Shown here piece after piece: positions 6,577-11,207 of a DNA stretch of 11,207 nt. How positions within the stretch are numbered: the stretch's first letter is position 1; each line of letters starts with the position of its first letter. Location of the stretch: assembly GCA_030765735.1 (NCBI GenBank), contig JAVCBZ010000093.1:1-11207 (forward strand). Reading direction: 5' to 3'. Position numbers and translations under genes: made by a program. The stretch comes from Candidatus Susulua stagnicola. GTDB lineage: Bacteria > Omnitrophota > Gorgyraeia > Duberdicusellales > 4484-171. The notes under the pieces were generated by a model. The model worked only from the letters and a program-made list of their open reading frames with translations. It searched no databases and was not told the origin of the DNA.

Positions 6577-7729
6577 TAGTAAAGGATATTTTGGAGAATT
6601 TGGTGGGAAGTTTATTCCTGAGACCATTTTCTTATGTTTAGAAGAATTGGAAAAAGCATATAGCAAAGCCAAGAAAAGTACAAAGTTTAAAAAGAATTTA
6701 GATTTTTATCTTCGTGAATATGCAGGCAGGCCTTCTTCTCTTTATTTTGCTAAAAACTTAAGTAAACATTTAGGGATGAAGATTTACTTTAAAAGAGAAG
6801 ATCTTCTTCATACTGGTGCTCATAAGATAAATAATTCTCTCGGTCAAGGTTTTTTGGCAGAGTTTATGGGTAAGAAGAGAATAATTGCCGAGACTGGAGC
6901 TGGTCAACATGGAGTGGCTGTAGCTACTGTTGCTAGTCTCTTAGGTCTAGAGTGTGATGTTTATATGGGCGAAGAAGATGTGGCTCGGCAAAGGATGAAT
7001 GTATTTCGGATGAAAGTTTTAGGAGCAAAGGTGGTTCCAGTTAAGAGTGGCTCAAAGACTTTAAAAGATGCTTGTAACGAAGCTTTTAGAGATTGGGTAA
7101 CAAATATAAGGGATACTTATTATCTTCTTGGTTCAGTCGTTGGGCCTCATCCTTATCCAATGATTGTTAGGGATTTCCAAGTTGTTATTGGAAAAGAATC
7201 AAGAGCACAAATTTTAGCTAAAGAAGGAAAGCTCCCTGATTATTTGGTTGCTTGTGTTGGTGGAGGAAGCAATTCTATTGGTCTTTTTTATCCTTTTTAT
7301 AACGACAAAAAAGTTAAATTTATTGGTGTTGAAGCTGCTGGTTTTGGTTTAAACTCATACAATGCAGCCTCTTTATTAAAAGGTCAACCAGGAATATTCC
7401 AAGGTTCAAAGTCTTATGTTCTTCAAGATAAATTTGGCCAAATAGAGGAGGCTCATTCAATAGCACCTGGCTTAGATTATCCAGGAGTAGGGCCAGAACA
7501 TTCTTTTTATAAAGAAACTAAAAGAGCTGAATATGTGGCAGTAACTGATAAAGAGGCAGTAGAAGGATTTAAAATGCTTTCAGAGCTTGAAGGAATAATT
7601 CCTGCCCTTGAAACATCTCATGCTATTGGATACTTAAAAAAATTAGCTAAAAAAGGAAAAGGAAAAGTAGTTGTAGTTTGTTTATCAGGTAGAGGAGACA
7701 AGGACTTAGATATCGTTATGAATATATAG
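6563..7729 (+). CDS. trpB: tryptophan synthase beta subunit
   Basis: TrpB condenses indole with serine using pyridoxal phosphate, as part of the alpha2-beta2 tryptophan synthase complex. The product is 388 residues, typical of the TrpB1 type that pairs with TrpA. It shows the N-terminus YFGEFGGKFIPE (9-20), the PLP-binding Lys88 in HTGAHKIN, the catalytic Glu110 in ETGAGQHG, the PLP phosphate loop GGGSN, and the C-terminal SGRGDKDL motif. The ATG at 6563 lies within the end of trpF (14-nt overlap) and is preceded by a weak AAGG, suggesting translational coupling. A 59-nt spacer of 7-bp repeats separates it from trpA. Confidence 0.97.
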   Translation: MKLPNSKGYFGEFGGKFIPETIFLCLEELEKAYSKAKKSTKFKKNLDFYLREYAGRPSSLYFAKNLSKHLGMKIYFKREDLLHTGAHKINNSLGQGFLAEFMGKKRIIAETGAGQHGVAVATVASLLGLECDVYMGEEDVARQRMNVFRMKVLGAKVVPVKSGSKTLKDACNEAFRDWVTNIRDTYYLLGSVVGPHPYPMIVRDFQVVIGKESRAQILAKEGKLPDYLVACVGGGSNSIGLFYPFYNDKKVKFIGVEAAGFGLNSYNAASLLKGQPGIFQGSKSYVLQDKFGQIEEAHSIAPGLDYPGVGPEHSFYKETKRAEYVAVTDKEAVEGFKMLSELEGIIPALETSHAIGYLKKLAKKGKGKVVVVCLSGRGDKDLDIVMNI

Positions 7730-7788
7730 CATCGAGTCGTGAGTATCGTGTATTAAGAATAAAAACTATATACTATATACTAAATAAT
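7730..7788 (+). repeat. trpB-trpA spacer of consecutive 7-bp units
   Basis: The spacer divides cleanly into 7-bp units: CATCGAG, TCGTGAG, TATCGTG, TATTAAG, AATAAAA, ACTATAT, ACTATAT, ACTAAAT and a final AAT before the trpA ATG. Neighbouring units resemble each other (two are identical), as expected for repeated slippage or duplication of a heptamer. No Shine-Dalgarno sequence or GC-rich hairpin is present. Confidence 0.75.
7753..7781 (+). promoter_or_regulatory. possible internal promoter for trpA (leaderless)
   Basis: TTAAGA (7753-7758), a 17-nt gap and TATACT (7776-7781) resemble sigma-70 -35 and -10 boxes. The -10 box ends 7 nt before the trpA ATG, so a transcript would begin at or next to the start codon. 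In an A/T-rich repeat spacer this could be chance. Confidence 0.3.
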
Positions 7789-8574
7789 ATGAGACTAGAA
7801 GAGAAATTTAAACAGTTGAAAAAAGAAAATAAAAAGGCTTTTATAGCTTATATTCCTTATGGTTTCCCTAGCATTAAGGCTACTAAGGATATTTGTTTAA
7901 GTTTACAAGATGCTGGAGTAGATGTGATTGAGTTAGGCATTCCTTTTTCAGATCCTTTAGCTGATGGACCAATTATTCAAAAAGCTACTACAGCTGCGCT
8001 AGCAAAGGGAGCAAACATTGATAATTTTTTTAAAGAGCTTTTACAATTAAAGCAGTCTTTAAATATTCCAGTAGCAGTTATGTCTTACTATAATCCTATT
8101 TTTAAGTTTGGTTTAATAAAGTTTTTAAAGAATTTGGAACAAATAGGTGCTAGTGCTTTAATAAATGTTGATATGCCTATAGAAGAAGGCGATGAGTATA
8201 TCAAAGAAGCGAGGAAATTTAATATAGATACTATTTTTTTTATTACTCCGGTTACTCCAGTTACACGAATTAAGAAGATTGTCAAACAATCAAGAGGATT
8301 CATTTATTATGTTTCAGTGACCGGAATAACAGGGCCTAAAGATTTAAAATATGCCTCATTGTCATCTCATATTAAAAGTATAAAGCGAGTAACTAAAGCA
8401 CCAGTGTGTGTTGGATTTGGTATTCATAATAAAGAGCAAGTTGCTAAAATAAATACTTTTAGCGATGGAGTAATTGTAGGAAGCGAGATAGTTAATTTTA
8501 TTGATAGACACCATAAGGATAAGAATTTTTTAAATAAATTAAAAAACCACGTAAAATCTTTAAGAACTCAATAA
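7789..8574 (+). CDS. trpA: tryptophan synthase alpha subunit
   Basis: TrpA cleaves indole-3-glycerol phosphate to indole and glyceraldehyde-3-phosphate; the indole is channelled to TrpB. The product is 261 residues, normal for this TIM-barrel family. The catalytic Glu48 lies in DVIELGIPFSDP, and Asp59 in DPLADGP is the second catalytic acid. Further signatures are MSYYNPI, DMPIEEG, the flexible-loop region YYVSVTGITGP and the phosphate site CVGFGI. The early motif reads AYIPYGFPS, a variant of the more usual YxTAGDP. It is the last trp gene; the M16 peptidase gene starts 11 nt later. Confidence 0.96.
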   Translation: MRLEEKFKQLKKENKKAFIAYIPYGFPSIKATKDICLSLQDAGVDVIELGIPFSDPLADGPIIQKATTAALAKGANIDNFFKELLQLKQSLNIPVAVMSYYNPIFKFGLIKFLKNLEQIGASALINVDMPIEEGDEYIKEARKFNIDTIFFITPVTPVTRIKKIVKQSRGFIYYVSVTGITGPKDLKYASLSSHIKSIKRVTKAPVCVGFGIHNKEQVAKINTFSDGVIVGSEIVNFIDRHHKDKNFLNKLKNHVKSLRTQ

Positions 8575-8585
8575 ACTCATAAGTT

Positions 8586-9863
8586 ATGTATGAAGTAATA
8601 AATATTAATGGCCTAGACTTTATATTTTCTCCTTTTCAAAATATGGAGACTGCTTCCTTAGGTATATTTTTGCGAGGTGGAGCTCGTTTTGAACAAAAAA
8701 AAGTAAAAGGTATTGCTCATTTCTTAGAACATATGCTGTTTAAAGGGAGCCAAAACTACTCATATCGGCAGATAAAAAGAGAAGTTGAAGGCAGAGGTGG
8801 TTCTTTGAATGCTTTTACTGGTCAAGAAATAGTTGCTTATTATGCTCACTTTTTAAATAAAAATCTTCCTTTAGTCTTAGACATTCTTCTTGATATGGTG
8901 CTTAACCCTTTACTTAAAACAACAGAGATTAATAAAGAAAGAAATGTAATCTTAGAAGAGATAAAAATGTATAATGATCTTCCTTCTTCTCGTGTCAGTA
9001 TGCTTCTAGATCGCTTACTTTGGCCAAATCATTCTTTAGGTGAAGATGTCATTGGCTATGTAAAAACAGTTAAAGATATAGGCCGTAGTGATTTAGATCG
9101 TTTTCAAAAGAAATATTATACTTCTTCTAATATGGTTGTTTCTTTTAGTGGAGCCTATGATAAAAATAAAATAATTGATTTATTAGCAAAAAAAATAAAA
9201 AGATCTAAGCAAGAAGTTAATTTAAAATATTTTGCCCCTTCTCTGCCTAAGAGTTTAGAAGTAGTTTGTGAAAAAAAGAACCTAGAACAGTCACATCTTT
9301 GTTTAGGTTTTAGAAGTGTTTCTTGCCGGAGCGATAAAAGATTTATTGCTCAATTACTTCATGTAATTTTAGGTGCTAATATGAGTAGTCGTTTGTTTGA
9401 AGAGTTAAGAGAGAAAAAACCTTTATGTTATGATATTTCTACTGAAGTTAGAAAATACAAAGATAGTGGTGCTTTCTCAATACATTTAGGTTTAGATAAA
9501 AGTAAAATAATAGTAGCACTTAGTTCTCTTCTTAAAGAGCTGGATAAAGTAAAAGGAAAAGAAGTTTTTAGTCGTGAGTTGTCTCGAGCAAAAGATTATT
9601 TTCTTGGGCAAATAGCAATGAGTTTAGAGCTTCCTCAAGGGCGAATGTTTTATCTTGCTGAAAGTTTTTTAAGATCAAATAAGATATATAATTTTGATCA
9701 GATTAAACAAAGAGTAGAGGCGATAACTCCAGAAGATATTAAAAACTTTGCTAGAGAGATATTTACCTTTGAAAATATGAGTATATCTTGTGTTGGTGAT
9801 ATTAGCGATAATCTCAAAGAATCAATAAAAAAAACAGTAAAGAAGGGGGTAGGCAATTCTTAA
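8586..9863 (+). CDS. M16-family zinc metallopeptidase (processing-peptidase-like)
   Basis: A 425-residue protein of the pitrilysin/mitochondrial-processing-peptidase family, the single-unit bacterial M16B type. The inverted zinc motif HxxEH is present as HFLEH (His45, Glu48, His49). The third zinc ligand is a glutamate about 75 residues later in ERNVILEEI (Glu124 or Glu125). The C-terminal half-domain carries the typical segment SSRLFEELREKKPLCYDI, with the conserved Arg275 and Tyr282 that contact substrate in the family. Both halves and the catalytic residues are intact, so it is probably an active peptidase. No signal peptide is visible: the protein starts directly with the beta-strand domain, so it is probably cytoplasmic. 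Its substrate cannot be read from sequence. It lies 11 nt after trpA and 7 nt before rsfS. Confidence 0.93.
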   Translation: MYEVININGLDFIFSPFQNMETASLGIFLRGGARFEQKKVKGIAHFLEHMLFKGSQNYSYRQIKREVEGRGGSLNAFTGQEIVAYYAHFLNKNLPLVLDILLDMVLNPLLKTTEINKERNVILEEIKMYNDLPSSRVSMLLDRLLWPNHSLGEDVIGYVKTVKDIGRSDLDRFQKKYYTSSNMVVSFSGAYDKNKIIDLLAKKIKRSKQEVNLKYFAPSLPKSLEVVCEKKNLEQSHLCLGFRSVSCRSDKRFIAQLLHVILGANMSSRLFEELREKKPLCYDISTEVRKYKDSGAFSIHLGLDKSKIIVALSSLLKELDKVKGKEVFSRELSRAKDYFLGQIAMSLELPQGRMFYLAESFLRSNKIYNFDQIKQRVEAITPEDIKNFAREIFTFENMSISCVGDISDNLKESIKKTVKKGVGNS

Positions 9864-9870
9864 AAAACCT

Positions 9871-10251
9871 ATGACTAGTAAGGAAAAAGCCTTAAAAATA
9901 GTAGAATTTATTTTAGATAAACAAGCTAAAGATATAGTTGTTTTAGATGTAGGAGACCAGAGTGGTTTTTGTGATTATTTTGTTATTTGTTCTGCTGAGT
10001 CAACAAGGCAAGTAGATGCAATTCAGCATGATACAGTAAGGGCATGTAGAAAAAATAATATAGAAGTTCGTTCTCATCATAGTGATGAATCTTTGCGCTG
10101 GGTTCTTGTCGATATCGATGATATCGTTCTCCATATATTTTTTGAGGAAGCTAGAAAATTTTATGATCTTGAATCTTTATGGAAAGAAGCTAAAAAAGTA
10201 AGGATACCTGCTCGTCTTAGGAAAGCTGCAAAAGAAAAAAATATAATTTAA
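9871..10251 (+). CDS. rsfS: ribosome silencing factor RsfS (YbeB/Iojap family)
   Basis: RsfS binds uL14 on the large ribosomal subunit and blocks subunit joining during starvation or stationary phase. The 126-residue product has the single-domain family layout: SGFCDYFVICSAES (31-44), the DESLRWVLVDIDDIVLHIF region (72-90), and RKFYDLESLW (95-104). The C-terminus (105-126) is a basic Lys/Arg tail. In many bacteria rsfS adjoins nadD; here it instead follows an M16 peptidase gene by 7 nt and no nadD is present in the window. No Shine-Dalgarno sequence precedes the ATG. It appears to be the last gene of the long co-directional cluster. Confidence 0.95.
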   Translation: MTSKEKALKIVEFILDKQAKDIVVLDVGDQSGFCDYFVICSAESTRQVDAIQHDTVRACRKNNIEVRSHHSDESLRWVLVDIDDIVLHIFFEEARKFYDLESLWKEAKKVRIPARLRKAAKEKNII

Positions 10252-10331
10252 ATTTAATTAAATTTATTTTTATTTTTTTCAATTTAAATTTTTAATTTAT
10301 AAAAAAATTTTAAAAAAAAGTGTAAAAAGTG
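10252..10331 (+). promoter_or_regulatory. near-pure A/T block upstream of the lysine-rich gene (UP-element-like)
   Basis: From 10252 to 10319 only one base (C at 10280) is not A or T, and the block contains A- and T-tracts. It lies directly upstream of a TTGACA box, the position of an UP element that binds the RNA polymerase alpha subunit. It may also be intrinsically bent or act as a weak A/T hairpin-type end for the rsfS transcript. The composition is seen directly; the role is inferred. Confidence 0.5.
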
Positions 10332-10359
10332 TTGACAACTTTGTTAATTTTGTTAATCT
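10332..10359 (+). promoter_or_regulatory. sigma-70-type promoter for the lysine-rich mini-protein
   Basis: A perfect -35 box TTGACA lies at 10332-10337. After 16 nt comes TAATCT (10354-10359), preceded by TG at 10351-10352 to give the extended -10 pattern TGnTAATCT. Transcription should start near 10366, leaving a 5' leader of about 50 nt. The -10 box matches consensus only moderately, but the -35 box, extended -10 and A/T-rich upstream block support each other. Confidence 0.6.
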
Positions 10360-10404
10360 ATTTATAGAGGGTTGTCCCGACAATGGGTTGGGAACAAAAA
10401 AAAC

Positions 10405-10411
10405 AGGAGGT
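10405..10411 (+). promoter_or_regulatory. strong Shine-Dalgarno site AGGAGGT
   Basis: AGGAGGT lies 6 nt before the ATG at 10418, an ideal ribosome binding site. It is the only perfect one in the window and fixes the start of the small lysine-rich gene. Confidence 0.9.
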
Positions 10412-10417
10412 AACTAA

Positions 10418-10525
10418 ATGGCAAAGAAAAAAGTAGCAAAGAAAAAAGTAGCAAAGAAAAAAGTTGCAAAGAAAGTAGTAAAAAAAGTTGCAAAGAAAAA
10501 AGTTGCAAAGAAGAAAAAGAAATAA
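10418..10525 (+). CDS. lysine-rich histone-H1-like mini-protein (35 aa)
   Basis: A 35-residue protein built only from Met, Lys (21), Val (7) and Ala (6). After the Met it is a run of AKKKV pentads (residues 2-6, 7-11, 12-16, 25-29), broken by AKKVVKKV (17-24) and ending AKKKKK. Such Ala/Lys/Val repeats resemble bacterial histone-H1-like C-terminal tails and nucleoid-associated proteins, so non-specific DNA or RNA binding is the likely role. This is inferred from composition alone and no fold is predicted. The DNA consists of 15-bp units (GCAAAGAAAAAAGTA, exact in the first two copies), so length may vary by slippage. It has its own promoter, a perfect ribosome binding site and a GC-rich terminator, arguing for a real, strongly expressed gene. 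Low-complexity open frames on the other strand are shadows. Confidence 0.85.
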   Translation: MAKKKVAKKKVAKKKVAKKVVKKVAKKKVAKKKKK

Positions 10526-10565
10526 CAGTTTTACGACTGTAAAGAAAATACTTTGAAAATATAAG

Positions 10566-10593
10566 CCCCGCGCCAAAAGCGCGGGGTATCTTC
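10566..10593 (+). terminator. intrinsic terminator of the lysine-rich gene
   Basis: CCCCGCGC (10566-10573) pairs perfectly with GCGCGGGG (10579-10586) around a CAAAA loop, an all-GC 8-bp stem in otherwise A/T-rich DNA. The following sequence TATCTTCATTT is only moderately T-rich, so termination is probable but the tail is not ideal. Confidence 0.8.
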
Positions 10594-10640
10594 ATTTATA
10601 GAGGGCCTGGTTCTCTTCGCCAATTAGCCATTGTCTGTCT

Positions 10641-10742
10641 GTAGGAGCGAAACTATGTTTTCGCCGGCATTAATATTATTTTATTGTTGATGATATTGTT
10701 TTTGTTATTTTGTATCGGGCCGATACATAGACTGGTTCCTAC
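10641..10742 (+). repeat. nested palindrome cluster inside the 3' intergenic region
   Basis: GTAGGAGC (10641-10648) can pair with GTTCCTAC (10735-10742), allowing one G-T pair. Within it, GCGAAA (10647-10652) faces TTTCGC (10659-10664), and TGTATCGG-G-CCGATACA (10711-10727) is a perfect palindrome around a central G. The sequence between them is A/T-rich. The GTAGGAGCG start recalls REP sequences of other bacteria. Confidence 0.5.
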
Positions 10743-10781
10743 GATGTTAATTATTCTATAATGGTGTATTTGTAATTTGTT

Positions 10782-10819
10782 GTGCTGGTAGGGGATAGAG
10801 CACTGAGAACCGTCCCCTA
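10782..10819 (+). repeat. overlapping hairpins at the right end of the repeat element
   Basis: TAGGGGA (10789-10795) pairs perfectly with TCCCCTA (10813-10819). A competing stem joins GTGCT (10782-10786) and AGCAC (10799-10803), and ATAGAG (10795-10800) could instead pair with CTCTAT (10823-10828). Confidence 0.5.
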
Positions 10820-10846
10820 TTTCTCTATAGATTTTTATTCTTCGTA

Positions 10847-10855
10847 TGATATAAT
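10847..10855 (+). promoter_or_regulatory. extended -10 promoter of ribE (predicted leaderless start)
   Basis: TG (10847-10848), one base, then a perfect TATAAT (10850-10855) form an extended -10 box. It ends 6 nt before the ribE ATG at 10862, so transcription would begin at the A of the start codon. A good -35 box is absent (TATAGA at 10826-10831 is the best), as is usual with extended -10 promoters. No Shine-Dalgarno sequence lies in front of ribE. A second perfect TATAAT at 10757-10762 could give a conventional leader. Confidence 0.55.
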
Positions 10856-10861
10856 TTCCTT

Positions 10862-11207
10862 ATGTTCACAGGAATAATACGAGAAATTGGTAAAGTTAAG
10901 AAAATTGTCAAAAGAGGTTCTTCTATAAAATTAGGAATAGAATCTAGTCTTGTTTCATCTGTTGCTAATGCCTCAGACAGTATTGCAGTAAATGGAGTTT
11001 GTCTCACTTTATCTTCTAAAGATAAAAATATACTTTTATTTGATGCAATAAGTTCTACCTTAGATAGCACTAATCTTAAACGACTTAAAAAAGATAACTA
11101 TGTAAATTTAGAACCAGCTTTAAGTTTAGGAGAAAAAGTTGGAGGACATTTTGTTTTAGGTCATGTTGATCTTGAATTGAAAATAAAAAAATTAATTAAA
11201 AAATCCG
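10862..11207 (+). CDS. ribE: riboflavin synthase alpha chain, N-terminal part (3' truncated by window edge)
   Basis: The first 115 codons of riboflavin synthase, which dismutates two 6,7-dimethyl-8-ribityllumazine molecules into riboflavin and a pyrimidinedione that is recycled. MFTGIIREIGKV is the hallmark N-terminus. DSIAVNGVCLT (39-49) and GGHFVLGHVD (94-103) are core motifs of the first of the two lumazine-binding barrel domains; the second domain lies beyond the window. It starts after a non-coding repeat region and appears to have its own promoter. I see no FMN riboswitch in the preceding 330 nt, so regulation by flavin is not evident. The symbol ribE is used for this enzyme in some species and ribC in others. 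Confidence 0.95.
   Translation, partial: MFTGIIREIGKVKKIVKRGSSIKLGIESSLVSSVANASDSIAVNGVCLTLSSKDKNILLFDAISSTLDSTNLKRLKKDNYVNLEPALSLGEKVGGHFVLGHVDLELKIKKLIKKS

Larger units (their letters stand above)
10594..10829 (+). mobile_element. REP/MITE-like non-coding element with inverted ends
   Basis: No open frame is convincing here. The left end TATAGAG (10597-10603) plus GGTTCTC (10609-10615) is matched in inverted order at the right by GAGAACC (10805-10811) plus CTCTATA (10823-10829). The gaps within the ends differ in length, so the termini are imperfect. Inside are two further palindromic structures (10641-10742 and 10782-10819). The GAGAACCGTCCCC end resembles short palindromic repeats that I associate from memory with RAYT (REP-associated transposase) elements; no transposase is present. 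It could equally be a structured RNA or a decayed insertion. Confidence 0.45.

Noticed and set aside
10252..10290. Intrinsic terminator after rsfS
   Set aside because: Only A/T self-complementarity is present before the T-rich run, with no GC stem; at most a very weak terminator.
10418..10525. CRISPR-like or satellite repeat instead of a gene
   Set aside because: The 15-bp units keep the reading frame, start at an ATG with a perfect ribosome binding site and stop just before a terminator, so a coding explanation is better.
10358..10595. Minus-strand open frames rich in Leu/Phe/Cys over the lysine-rich gene
   Set aside because: They are the reverse reading of the AAG/AAA repeat and of the terminator. 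The plus strand has a promoter, a perfect ribosome binding site and a terminator, whereas the minus-strand frames have none.
10594..10861. FMN riboswitch upstream of ribE
   Set aside because: The conserved RFN-element segments are not recognisable, and the predicted ribE promoter lies downstream of the structured region.
10825..11070. 81-codon minus-strand open frame
   Set aside because: It is antisense to the unmistakable riboflavin synthase N-terminus and shows no family signature.

Overview
This is a strongly A+T-rich (about one-third G+C by eye) bacterial chromosomal segment, densely coding on the + strand only. In order it carries: the 3' end of rpmE (ribosomal protein bL31), prfA, prmC, murA, a tryptophan block trpG-trpD-trpC-trpF-trpB-trpA, an M16-family zinc peptidase, rsfS, a 35-residue lysine-rich histone-H1-like mini-protein, and the 5' end of riboflavin synthase ribE. 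Every gene longer than 100 codons is a recognisable housekeeping family with its catalytic residues in place. The sequence contains no rRNA, tRNA, CRISPR or phage genes.

The organism is probably an uncultured, low-GC bacterium. The order rpmE-prfA-prmC-murA, the tiny Ala/Lys/Val histone-like protein, the near absence of Shine-Dalgarno sites and the spacer repeats fit my recollection of Omnitrophota (PVC-related candidate phylum). This is an impression, not a demonstrated placement; Elusimicrobiota or another candidate phylum cannot be excluded.

Region 1-3377 is a translation/cell-wall block. PrmC methylates the GGQ glutamine of the release factor encoded just upstream, with which its gene overlaps. 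MurA follows as the first committed step of peptidoglycan synthesis. Region 3463-8574 encodes anthranilate-to-tryptophan conversion (TrpG glutaminase, TrpD, TrpC, TrpF, TrpB, TrpA), with 4-nt (G/D) and 14-nt (F/B) overlaps but no trpE. Region 8586-10251 adds an M16 peptidase and the ribosome silencing factor RsfS. No convincing intrinsic terminator is visible between rpmE and rsfS, so much of this could be one long transcript, possibly with internal starts.

Region 10252-10600 is a self-contained unit: an almost pure A/T block, a TTGACA/extended -10 promoter, a perfect AGGAGGT ribosome binding site, the 35-residue protein made only of Met, Ala, Lys and Val, and an 8-bp all-GC hairpin. Region 10594-10861 is non-coding. 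It holds nested palindromes bounded by imperfect inverted ends (a REP/MITE-like element) and then an extended -10 box placed so close to ribE that its transcript is predicted to be leaderless.

The most unusual material is in the spacers rather than the genes. Several gene-proximal spacers are built from degenerate 7-bp repeats running up to the start codon. Two of them (before murA and trpG) share a 39-bp near-identical block whose 5' box recurs before trpF. The spacer before trpC carries two 22-bp copies around a GNRA-type hairpin. I see no previously undescribed multi-gene system here; the novelty candidates are these spacer repeats, the mini-histone-like gene and the 3' repeat element.
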